From Bacteroidota bacterium (lineage in GTDB: Bacteria; Bacteroidota; Bacteroidia; B-17B0; Aurantibacillaceae), in contig JAJNDK010000010.1 of the NCBI GenBank assembly GCA_021156365.1, positions 1-64,000 of the forward strand: a DNA stretch of 64,000 nucleotides, read 5' to 3'. Below, piece by piece: positions 25,280 through 34,200 of this stretch. Each line of letters begins with the position of its first letter. Position 1 is the first letter of the stretch. Position numbers and translations under genes: made by a program. Below the pieces are notes generated by a model, which saw only the letters and a program-made list of their open reading frames with translations, was not told the DNA's origin and ran no database searches.

Positions 25280-26689
25280 ATGTTCAAGTTCAATAAGATC
25301 GATCCGGCCTTTGTTCAGCAATTGATAAGTATTTGCGGCAGCGAGTATGTGATCACCGATGTGGAGCAGGCAAAGCCCTATGCAAGTGATGAAACGGAGC
25401 GGCTGGTATACATGCCCGAAGTGGTGGTGAAACCCGTTAGTGCAAAAGAGATCTCGGAAATACTTCGATTGTGTAACAAACACAATATTCCGCTTACACC
25501 ACGCGGAGCCGGTACAGGACTGAGTGGCGGGGCATTACCCGTGTATGGCGGTGTTTTGTTGTCGATGGAACGATTCAATAAAATTAAAGAGATTGATGAA
25601 CGTAATTTACAGGCAACCGTGGAGCCGGGTGTTATCAACCAGGTTTTCCAGGAAGAAGTAATGAAGCTTGGATTGTTCTACCCACCGGATCCTGCGAGCA
25701 AAGGCAGCTGTTTTCTCGGAGGCAATGTAGCAGAGAGCAGTGGTGGGCCGCGCTGTGTGAAATACGGAACCACCAAAGATTATATTCTCAATCTTGAAGT
25801 AGTGCTGCCTACCGGCGAGATCATCATGACAGGAGCCAATACACTGAAAAATTCTACCGGCTACAATCTTACACAGTTGATGGTGGGAAGCGAGGGTACA
25901 CTGGGAATTGTAACAAAGATCGTTGTACGCCTGATCCCTTTGCCGAAACATGATCTGCTGATGCTTGTTCCTTTCCGCTCGCTCGATGAAGCCTGCAAAG
26001 CCGTGAGCGAAGTATTCCGGAGAGGATTTACACCAAGCGCGCTGGAGCTGATGGAGCGGGATGCACTGGATTGGGTAAGCAGGTATGTGGACAGCACGGT
26101 AGTGAAGATCGCAGACGATATACAGGCACACCTGCTGATAGAAGTGGATGGGAATGATATAGATGTGCTGATGAAAGAAATGGAAATGATCTCCGATCTT
26201 GTTTCGGGCTTTAATATCGATGAGATCCTTTTTGCTGAGTCTTACGCACAAAAACAGGAGCTCTGGAAATTGCGCCGGAAAATAAACGAAGCGGTGACGT
26301 CCAATGCCATCAGCAAGGAACAGGACACGGTAGTGCCACGCGCAGAATTACCTCAGTTAGTGAAAGGCGTGAAAGACATCGGAAAAAAATACAATTTCAG
26401 GAGTGTGTGTTACGGACATGCCGGCGATGGTAACCTGCACATACGTTTTATAAAGGACGAAATGCCGGACGAGCTCTGGCATGGCGATCATATCAAAAAA
26501 GCGATCGCAGAATTGTTTACGCTCTGTTATCAATTGGGCGGAACGATAAGCGGAGAGCATGGCATCGGCCTTGTGCAGCAATCCTTCATGCCGATCGTGT
26601 TCAGCGAAAAAGCCCTAGAGCTGCAACGACAGATCAAAAAAACATTCGATCCGAATATGATATTGAATCCCGGGAAGATGTTTTATTGA
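25280..26689 (+). CDS. FAD-linked oxidase, GlcD/D-lactate dehydrogenase type
   Basis: 469 residues from the ATG at 25280; an earlier TTG at 25259 lies in the clpP terminator T-run and is unlikely. The N-terminal FAD-binding PCMH domain (about 40-215) has PLTPRGAGTGLSGGALP, STGYNLTQLMVGSEGTLGI and the VEPGVINQ segment. The C-terminal FAD-oxidase domain has YGHAGDGNLHIRF and GTISGEHGIGL (metal and substrate His). Family members oxidise glycolate, D-lactate or similar 2-hydroxyacids, passing electrons to the quinone pool or partner subunits. No GlcE/GlcF genes are adjacent, so substrate is undetermined. Confidence 0.9.
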   Translation: MFKFNKIDPAFVQQLISICGSEYVITDVEQAKPYASDETERLVYMPEVVVKPVSAKEISEILRLCNKHNIPLTPRGAGTGLSGGALPVYGGVLLSMERFNKIKEIDERNLQATVEPGVINQVFQEEVMKLGLFYPPDPASKGSCFLGGNVAESSGGPRCVKYGTTKDYILNLEVVLPTGEIIMTGANTLKNSTGYNLTQLMVGSEGTLGIVTKIVVRLIPLPKHDLLMLVPFRSLDEACKAVSEVFRRGFTPSALELMERDALDWVSRYVDSTVVKIADDIQAHLLIEVDGNDIDVLMKEMEMISDLVSGFNIDEILFAESYAQKQELWKLRRKINEAVTSNAISKEQDTVVPRAELPQLVKGVKDIGKKYNFRSVCYGHAGDGNLHIRFIKDEMPDELWHGDHIKKAIAELFTLCYQLGGTISGEHGIGLVQQSFMPIVFSEKALELQRQIKKTFDPNMILNPGKMFY

Positions 26690-26712
26690 ACGAAATAATC
26701 CATATCCGGTAT

Positions 26713-27204
26713 TTAACTTTTCTCTTTCAGTATACAACTGATCAATACAAGTACTGCTGCCAGCGAGGAAGAAAAGGTTCGGATGATGTTCAGGCTGTTC
26801 CACTTTGTTTCAAACAGATTTCTTTGAGCAGCTATCATTTCTTTTGTTGCCTGCAGTAGATCAAATTTATCCAGCGCATTGTTCAAAGGAATATTCCCGA
26901 AAATGGTAACTCCGAAAGCTCCTGCAAAGTATACGAGCGTGGCTGCACCCAATAACCAGAAGCCAAGAGATGTACCATAACTCAAAAAAGTACTCAGGGG
27001 CAGAAATATCAGGATCCCAAAAAAACTCAGGAAGAAAACAGGATTTTGAATTTCCCGGTTAATGGATTGCATGGCTTTTATGAATTCGTCATCGCTGAGC
27101 TTTCCCAGTCCGGGCATTACCGAACAGGAATACGAATAAAAGAATCCTGCCATCAATGCAGAAAAAAGTGCGGTGATCAATAATAATACATCGTTTGTTT
27201 TCAT
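26713..27204 (-). CDS. DUF1772 (anthrone-oxygenase-like) membrane protein
   Basis: 163 residues with four predicted membrane helices (about 7-28, 55-75, 80-105, 138-158). AGFFYSYSCSVMPGL near the N-terminus and NIPLNNALD...W..LNIIRT are the DUF1772 pattern (F.ys....mpgl and N.P.N..l...W...n..R). Fungal relatives act in anthrone oxidation; bacterial roles are unknown. It is encoded 21 nt downstream of the universal stress gene on the same strand, so the two are likely co-transcribed. Confidence 0.8.
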   Translation of the reverse strand: MKTNDVLLLITALFSALMAGFFYSYSCSVMPGLGKLSDDEFIKAMQSINREIQNPVFFLSFFGILIFLPLSTFLSYGTSLGFWLLGAATLVYFAGAFGVTIFGNIPLNNALDKFDLLQATKEMIAAQRNLFETKWNSLNIIRTFSSSLAAVLVLISCILKEKS

Positions 27205-27225
27205 TAAATAAACACTTTTCTGATC

Positions 27226-28038
27226 TTAATGAATCCCCGTCCTTACAGAAACTTTCTTCGAAGGATTAATAGACATTACCGGTATTTTGCTCATTTCTAC
27301 TACCCGATGAGAAGGAGACACACCGAACAGCCCATCTTTTTTATTCATTTGCACGATCAGGTCACATTCGTTATTGTGGGCATACTCAACAATGGCCTCA
27401 GGCAGATGATTACTTGGGATCGATTTGTTGGAGCAGGGAATACCACTTTCCTTTATGAACCGCTTCACCTGGTTGACATAAGGCAGTAATTCGTTTTCGT
27501 ATTTTTCATCGTTCGGGGGAAAAACGGAGACAACTTTTACAGCTGCCTGATAATACCGGGCAAGTTGTATAACAGGTCCCACTTTTTCCCTGCTCTCCGG
27601 ACTGAGGTCGATGGCAATCAGGATGTTTTTACAGTCATTCCGGTTATCGGACGAACGGATGGTGATGATAGGGCAGGGTGCATGATCAATGAATTTTGAA
27701 ACCGCGTTGCCACCTAAAAAATTCCGGAAGCGAACCTGCGTATCCAGACCTACAACGATCAGCCCGCTTCCCATCTCTTCGGCTTTTTTGTCGGTATGTT
27801 CATACACGTCTCCCTGTAAGTTAATGAAATCAACTTCCAGGCCCGATTCCATTTTGGTGGAGGCGGCAAGCTGTTCAAGCTCGGCCTGGTGGTCGGTGTT
27901 ACTGTTAGGGTCGGCATGCATCAGGATGATCTTCGAATGCATGAACCTTGCCAGGCCAAAAGTTTGCCTGATCGCAACCAGCGATTGTTTCGAAAAATCT
28001 ACCGGTATAAGTATGGAACTGTTTTCTTTGATCTGCAT
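27226..28038 (-). CDS. Tandem-domain universal stress protein
   Basis: 270 residues made of two UspA domains. The first is about 5-142 (SILIPVDFSKQSLVAI; ELGSGLIVVGLDTQ-type stretch; PCPIITI). The second is about 145-262 (CKNILIAIDLSPESREKV; ECDLIVQMNKKDGLFGVSPSHRVV; IPVMSI). The first-domain ATP loop is NFLGGNAVSK, a variant of G.GS; the second has PSHRVV, so nucleotide binding may be weak. Family members respond to starvation, redox or membrane stress. It probably forms a two-gene unit with the downstream DUF1772 gene. Confidence 0.88.
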   Translation of the reverse strand: MQIKENSSILIPVDFSKQSLVAIRQTFGLARFMHSKIILMHADPNSNTDHQAELEQLAASTKMESGLEVDFINLQGDVYEHTDKKAEEMGSGLIVVGLDTQVRFRNFLGGNAVSKFIDHAPCPIITIRSSDNRNDCKNILIAIDLSPESREKVGPVIQLARYYQAAVKVVSVFPPNDEKYENELLPYVNQVKRFIKESGIPCSNKSIPSNHLPEAIVEYAHNNECDLIVQMNKKDGLFGVSPSHRVVEMSKIPVMSINPSKKVSVRTGIH

Positions 28039-28189
28039 AATATGAGGTTTTAAACAAATATAATGAAAGCGTTGCGGGGGAAAAAATATTGCCCTGCTCT
28101 TTTCGTAAAAATGAGCAAACGGCGTTAACTAAATTGCAAATGTTATGCCCGGACTAAATTATATCTTAGTTACCTCAATACCATACACC

Positions 28190-28825
28190 ATGGACATACA
28201 ACAACGTATCGAATTGATCAAAACCAAGCTCGAAAAGGTAAAAGCAAAGGACACCAGGCTCGAAGTTTTCGGGGCGGGAGACAATCCCTGGTACAATATG
28301 GAGGGGCATCATTACATTCTTAACCCGCCATTGGCAGAAGAAGAGATCGAAAAAACTGAAAAATACCTGGACATAGAATTTCCGGAAGAATACCGGGAGT
28401 TCCTGAAGTGGGCCGGAAATGGCGGAGCTGGGCCTGCCTGGGGCTTGTATAAGCTATATTCAACGTATGCGGATGAAGAGTTCATGAAAGAGTACCCGGA
28501 TTTTTGTTCCATGGACTTTCCATACGAAAATTCATTTGCAGAGGATGTTTACAAAGTGCTGAAAGAGGATTATTATCACCGTGTTGAGATGGATGATCCT
28601 TTCGGTGGTTTTATTAAGCTGGCCAATTACGGCCATGATATGAGCGCCATCCTCATTGTGAGCGGGGAGCAAAGAGGAAAAATGTGGCTGCTGGATGAAG
28701 GTACCACGATCACCCCGTTTTTTCAGGATGACAAAGGGCGTGGCCATGGTGTAAGCTTTCTCGATTGGTATGAGAACTGGCTGGATGAACAGCTGGATCC
28801 GAATGCCCGCCCTACGCAATTCTGA
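28190..28825 (+). CDS. SMI1/KNR4-family protein
   Basis: 211 residues from the ATG at 28190; a longer frame starting 45 nt upstream reads through the region containing a -7-like TATCTTAG. Residues 40-180 carry the SMI1/KNR4 (SUKH) pattern: LAEEEIEKTEKYLDIEFPEEYREFLKW.GNGGAGPAWGLY, then LANYGHDMSAILIVSGEQRGKMW and FLDWYENWLDEQL. SUKH proteins are commonly immunity proteins against polymorphic toxins, or small regulatory proteins. No toxin gene is adjacent. It converges with the next gene with only 4 bp between stops. Confidence 0.82.
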   Translation: MDIQQRIELIKTKLEKVKAKDTRLEVFGAGDNPWYNMEGHHYILNPPLAEEEIEKTEKYLDIEFPEEYREFLKWAGNGGAGPAWGLYKLYSTYADEEFMKEYPDFCSMDFPYENSFAEDVYKVLKEDYYHRVEMDDPFGGFIKLANYGHDMSAILIVSGEQRGKMWLLDEGTTITPFFQDDKGRGHGVSFLDWYENWLDEQLDPNARPTQF

Positions 28826-28829
28826 CCGG

Positions 28830-29522
28830 TCATTTGTAGTAATAATACCAGTTGCCGCTATAATCTCTTTCAAACGTTTCTTTGCTGTCAAAATACACAA
28901 ACAGCGAATGCAGACCAAAGTAACCGAACTCGTCATGTTTTTTCAGGACACTCAACAGATCGTTCAGTATAGCTTTATTAATGCCGTTATCCCGGTTCGC
29001 TTTTAATTGCGCGTCCGTGTAATAAAAAATATAGCGGTATTGTTCCGCCGGAAAATTACTCGTCCACACCAGATCTTTGTATTTTTCGAAAACCACGGGA
29101 TCTTCTTCTCTTGCTTTTTTAGCAGCTTCTTTCAGGGCCACACGTTCCAATGAATGATAACCTACGATCGTTTCCGGGAAAGGTTTGCTGTCCGGTGAAA
29201 ACACATCACTTTTCAGGACATCACTTTTTTTCAATGCAGGATCGGCGGAGAGGAAGAAGGGCATGAAATGCGCAACAATAGCCTGCTGACAGGCATAGGG
29301 CTCCAGTTTCTGTGCTTCGGCTTCTGTTTCCGGGATCAGGATCAGCACCTGCTGTTTGTATCCGGCCGAAGTTTGTTTCGTTTCACAGATAAAATCAAGA
29401 ATGCTTACTCCAAACTTCCGGCTTACCCAATCGATCAGTTCTTTATGAGCAGGAAGCAGCTGTTGCAGGTCCTTTTTTATAGCCCTTGCCTGTATATAGG
29501 ATGGATCGGTCGCATTATACAT
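28830..29522 (-). CDS. Uncharacterised cytoplasmic protein
   Basis: 230 residues, no signal peptide or membrane helix, rich in Tyr, Lys and Glu. Notable segments: an N-terminal helical part (IKKDLQQLLPAHKELIDWV), a beta part (QQVLILIPETEAEAQKLEP), a central Lys/Asp/Ser loop with KSDVLKSDVF, and a Tyr-rich C-terminus (GNWYYYYK). I do not recognise a family. It is convergent with the SMI1/KNR4 gene and preceded by tandem repeats. Codon use and length support it being real. Confidence 0.65.
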   Translation of the reverse strand: MYNATDPSYIQARAIKKDLQQLLPAHKELIDWVSRKFGVSILDFICETKQTSAGYKQQVLILIPETEAEAQKLEPYACQQAIVAHFMPFFLSADPALKKSDVLKSDVFSPDSKPFPETIVGYHSLERVALKEAAKKAREEDPVVFEKYKDLVWTSNFPAEQYRYIFYYTDAQLKANRDNGINKAILNDLLSVLKKHDEFGYFGLHSLFVYFDSKETFERDYSGNWYYYYK

Positions 29523-29553
29523 ACGGATGTGGATTTATTTTGTTCATATCACC

Positions 29554-29615
29554 TATTCCTGTGTCAATGTCTTCCATTCCTGTGTCAATGTCCTCCATTC
29601 ATGTGTCGTGCTTCC
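29554..29615. repeat. Three-unit 19-21 bp tandem repeat
   Basis: Two near-identical 21-bp units (ATTCCTGTGTCAATGTCYTCC) and a decayed third (19 bp) lie in the 242-bp gap between the unknown gene and the helicase. No coding role is apparent; the minus-strand reading gives a repeated T-Q-E-W motif but no credible gene. Confidence 0.7.
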
Positions 29616-29752
29616 ATTCAACTTAAGCAAATTGAACACTTCCTTCCGGTAACGTAAGGACAAACCATAAAAGCAATGAAGCAGCTGTATCAAAGATAAG
29701 AAAACAAAAACCCAATAAGTATTAATAAAACGCCTTCCAATTTTAATTAACG

Positions 29753-29760
29753 TACCTTTG
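29753..29760 (+). promoter_or_regulatory. Putative -7 box TACCTTTG, near-leaderless
   Basis: A TAnnTTTG match ending 4 nt before the helicase ATG at 29765. Confidence 0.55.
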
Positions 29761-29764
29761 CAGG

Positions 29765-31075
29765 ATGTCACATCCGATCAAAGACCAACCTGCCATTCTG
29801 AAAAAACTGGGGATCAAAGAACTGAACCCAATGCAGGAAGAAGCACAGTCAACCATTCAAACTTATGCAGATACAGTGCTGCTTTCTCCGACAGGAACGG
29901 GCAAAACCCTCGCTTTCCTGCTGCCTGTAATTGCAGGACTGGAAAATGAACCTGAAATACAGGCACTTGTATTAGTGCCTTCCCGCGAGCTGGCTATACA
30001 GATCGGGCAGGTAGTGCAGGAAATGGGTACCGGCTATAGGACATTGGCGGTATACGGAGGGCAATCATTTTCCACAGATCGTATTAATTTAAAACATCCA
30101 CCTGCCATACTAATCGGAACACCGGGACGGGTAGCTGATCACCTGCGCAGGGAAACGTTTTCTGTGGATAAGATCACCACGCTTGTGCTGGATGAATTCG
30201 ACAAATCGCTGCAGGTGGGTTTCGAAGCGGAAATGCGCGAGATCATGAATGCCCTGCCCAACATCAGCAAAAAAGTACTGACCTCAGCTACACAAGCAGT
30301 AAGCATCCCGAAATTTGTGGAATTGAAAAATCCCAAATACGTTAATTACCTTGATGAGAGAACAACACAGCTTACCGTAAAAACAATCGTATCACCTACC
30401 AAAGATAAGCTGCCGGCCTTACTCAAATTACTTGCGCATGTAGGTAACGAGCCGGGGATCATATTTTGTAATTTCAAGGAAACGATACAGTATGTAAGCG
30501 ATTTTTTGACGGAGAACAAGATCGGTCATGTTTGTTTTTCAGGGGGTATGGAGCAGAAAGACAGGGAACGCGCACTCATCCAGTTCAGGAACGGGACGCA
30601 CCGCCTTATTGTAGCAACCGATCTGGCAGCACGCGGAATAGATGTGCCGGAGATAAAATTCATTATCCACTACCAGCTTCCGCTGAAAAGCGAAGAGTTC
30701 ACCCACAGGAATGGCCGCACGGCGCGGATGTTCAACGACGGTACGGCATATGTGTTGAAATGGGAGAAAGAAACGCTTCCCGATTTTATACAGGGAACGG
30801 AAACGGAAAAATTGCAGAAGTCTAAAACAGGCCCTGCGCCCGAATGGAAAACCATTTATATTTCCGGGGGCAAAAAAGACAAGATATCGAAAGGAGATAT
30901 CGCAGGTCTGTTCTTTAAGCAGGGAAAACTAAGCAAGGAAGAACTGGGAGCGATAGAGCTGAAACAGGACTGCGCATATGTAGCCGTTCATGCAGCACAG
31001 GTAACCAGTGTTATTAAATTGCTGCACAACACGAAGCTGAAGAATACAAAGATCCAGGTGAGCCTGATCCGGTAG
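29765..31075 (+). CDS. DEAD-box-type RNA helicase with DbpA RNA-binding domain
   Basis: 436 residues. Helicase motifs in order: Q motif (ELNPMQEEA), I SPTGTGKT, Ia PSRELA, Ib TPGRV, II VLDEFDKS, III TSATQ, IV IIFCN, V ATDLAARGID, VI HRNGRTAR. Motif II is DEFD rather than DEAD. The C-terminal 75 residues (KTIYISGGKKDKISKGDIAGLF ... YVAV ... KIQVSLI) match the DbpA RRM-like domain that binds hairpin 92 of 23S rRNA, so a role in 50S assembly is likely. A near-leaderless promoter precedes it. It is shorter in the linker than E. coli DbpA (457 residues). Confidence 0.88.
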   Translation: MSHPIKDQPAILKKLGIKELNPMQEEAQSTIQTYADTVLLSPTGTGKTLAFLLPVIAGLENEPEIQALVLVPSRELAIQIGQVVQEMGTGYRTLAVYGGQSFSTDRINLKHPPAILIGTPGRVADHLRRETFSVDKITTLVLDEFDKSLQVGFEAEMREIMNALPNISKKVLTSATQAVSIPKFVELKNPKYVNYLDERTTQLTVKTIVSPTKDKLPALLKLLAHVGNEPGIIFCNFKETIQYVSDFLTENKIGHVCFSGGMEQKDRERALIQFRNGTHRLIVATDLAARGIDVPEIKFIIHYQLPLKSEEFTHRNGRTARMFNDGTAYVLKWEKETLPDFIQGTETEKLQKSKTGPAPEWKTIYISGGKKDKISKGDIAGLFFKQGKLSKEELGAIELKQDCAYVAVHAAQVTSVIKLLHNTKLKNTKIQVSLIR

Positions 31076-31212
31076 GTGTTTTTTGTTATAGGATCATATA
31101 CATTACTCTGGAAATAAGCCAGACATCAGTTTCAGAATGAGGGCCTGCCCCTATATCCATTGGCAGCTAAATCTCCCATCTTTGCCGGAAATTAACCTCT
31201 AAATTTAATCTG

Positions 31213-34200
31213 ATGAAAAACCGAGCCCTTTATCGGGAAATGCTATGGAAACGTATCCTATTGGGTACTGTGACATTTTTCTGTAGCATTCTATTTGCGA
31301 ATGCAACAACAATTTATGTAAACAAAAATGCAACCGGTGCCAATAATGGCAGCAACTGGGCAGATGCTTATACGGATCTGCAAAGCGCCTTAACAGCTTC
31401 TGTAGCCGGCGACGAGATCTGGGTGGCTGAAGGAACGTATTACCCGACCTCCGGAACTGATCGTACTCTTTCTTTTGAATTGAAAGATCAGGTAAAAATA
31501 TACGGCGGCTTTGGCGGTAACGAAACATTATTAACACAACGCAACTGGCTTACTAATGTAACTATCCTTAACGGAGACTTAGGCACATCTGCCGACACAA
31601 GCGATAACTCTTATCATGTGGTGCTTTCTTCCAGTGTCTCAGCCGCAACAGAGCTGAACGGCTTTACCATCACCAACGGCTGCGCAGATGGTTCCTCAGG
31701 ACTTGATAATTCAGGCGGTGGAATGATCAACATGAGCTATTCCAGTCCTACACTTTCACACCTTGTATTTATAAATAACTGCGCTTCCAACGTAGCTGGT
31801 GGAATGTTCAACAGCTATTCTTCCCCGGTTATAGACGATATCAGGTTTACATCCAATCGTGCTGTGAGCGGTGGCGGTGGTATGTATATGTTAATGGCGA
31901 CTTCTGCCATCAGCAATTGTACATTTACACAAAACAGCGCAAGCGAGGGTGGGGGAGCTTTTAACTTCGGAAACGGCTGTACATACATCGATTGTACCTT
32001 TGATCTGAACTCGGCCACGCATGCAGCCGGAATGATGAATTTGTTCACCAGCGCACAGATCACTAATTGTACCTTCACTTCTAATTCAGCTAGATACAAT
32101 GGCGGTGGAATACAAAATCAAAGCGGCGGGGCGAGTGTAATAACCGGTTGTACCTTTAGTACCAATACGGCCAATAGAGGAGCGGGTATCGACAACTCCG
32201 GGTCAAGTCCTTCCATCAGCAACACGCTGTTTGATTCGAATGTGTCGGTGGATAATGGTGGTGGAATGCATTGCATGGGATCAGGGCCTGCACTTACCGA
32301 TTGTATCTTCAGATCAAACAGATCCGGTTACAGTGGCGGCGGAGTGTATGTTAGTTCAGGTTCGTCTGTACTGACACGTGTTAAATTCATCGGCAATTCG
32401 GCTCCTAATTACGGAGGCGGCGGTATGTATTCTTACAGTGGCTCCGTTCGTCTTTCGGAGGTTGTATTCGATTCCAACACTGCTTACATAAGCGGAGGTC
32501 TCTATACGGTTGATGCAAATGACACACTTACGAATTGTATATTCTCTAAAAATGAAACCACTCTGTATGGCACTGCCATTTATGCCGGTGGTAGCGCAGG
32601 AAGTATACTGGTTGCCAATTGTGATGTTGTGGGCAACAGGAGCTCTTTCGCATCCGGTGTAGGTTCTGCGTTTTTCGCGGATGGCGGTATAGCCGTTACG
32701 ATCAATAACTCTGTATTTTACGACAACCTTTATGGCAATCCTGCCGTAACAAGCAGTGATCTGGATTACTCCGGAACAACCGTTATCAATAACAGCTTTA
32801 TCGCAAGCAACTTTCAATGCAACAACTGTCCATGGTATGGAGGAAATCCTTTCTTTATCAACCAGGCTGATGGAGATGGAGCTGATAATATTTGGGCAAC
32901 CCCTGATGACGGTCTTCGTTTTTGTGGCGGCTCTCCTTTACTGGATGGCGGCAATAACTCGTTGCGTGGGGCAAGCACAGTCGATATTACAGGAACTATG
33001 CACCAGGGTAACGTAGATATCGGCGCCTATGAAGGAGGCTCTCCTTTCCCTGGCGCGGCTATCGTTGCGCAGGCAAGTGATGCGGCTATCTGTGCCGGTA
33101 ACAATGCTTCTTTTTCTATAACTGCAAATGGTGCAACATCCTATGTGTGGCAGGTAAGGAATAACAGCAACAGCAGCTGGACAACAGTTTCGGGTGGCAT
33201 CTACAGTGGCGAAACAACCAATACACTCGATCTTACTTCCGTGGGTGCAGGATACAACGGGAGTCAATACCGTTGTTATATAACAGCGGATTGTGGCCCT
33301 GCCGATACTTCGCAGGTAGTAACACTTTCCGTGGGTAGTAATATACTATATGTGGATGCAACTGCCACAGGATCTAATGACGGCTCTTCCTGGGCCAATG
33401 CATTTACCGATCTGCAGCCAGCGCTTTTATTGGCAGGCAGCTGTACCGATAGTATAAAAGTTGCAACCGGGACTTATTATCCTACAGCAGGAACCGATAG
33501 AACAATCTCTTTTAACCTCGTGGAAGGTGTGAAGCTGGTAGGAGGATATCCTGCAGGTGGCGGAACCCGCGACTGGGAGCTTAATACAACTGTCCTGAAC
33601 GGTGATATCGGCGTGCAGGGCGACGATAGTGATAATTCCCTCAATGTTGTTTATTCCTTTATGCAAACTGATGCTACCGGGATAGATGGTTTCATCATTA
33701 CCAAAGGATTTGCGGATATAAATGTAGCCAGCTTCCCGCATTTTGTGGGCGGCGGTATGAGCATTTATGTTTCTTCTCCTGCATTGAATAATCTTAGTTT
33801 CGTGGCGAATACATCTAACCAGAGTGGTGGCGCATTATCGCTTTATTACAGCCGTTCCAGCCTCAGCAATCTGTCTTTTTATAATAATTCCTGTACATAT
33901 TTTGGCGGAGCGCTTACTTTATATGGCTATTCGGTGCATGCCGATGGTCTTGTATTTGAGAATAATCATTCCGATGGCTATGGCGGAGCAATCTCGGTGC
34001 GGGCTATGGATACACTTTTTCTTTCAAACACTACTTTACGCTCCAATAACGGTACAACTGGACATGGTATTTATAGCGAGGGCAGCACTTTCATAGGTTT
34101 GAAACTACTTTTTGAGGCGAATAGCGGCAATTCCACGGCTATGCTATACAATAGTGGCCCGAAGCTTGACCTGGCAGATGTAGTGTTCAACGCGAATACA

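Noticed and set aside
29554-29615. Possible CRISPR array
   Set aside because: Units are contiguous without spacers and number only three.
29553-29771. Minus-strand 72-codon ORF across the tandem repeat
   Set aside because: It covers the helicase promoter and the repeat; its TQEW repeats are a by-product of the 21-bp units.
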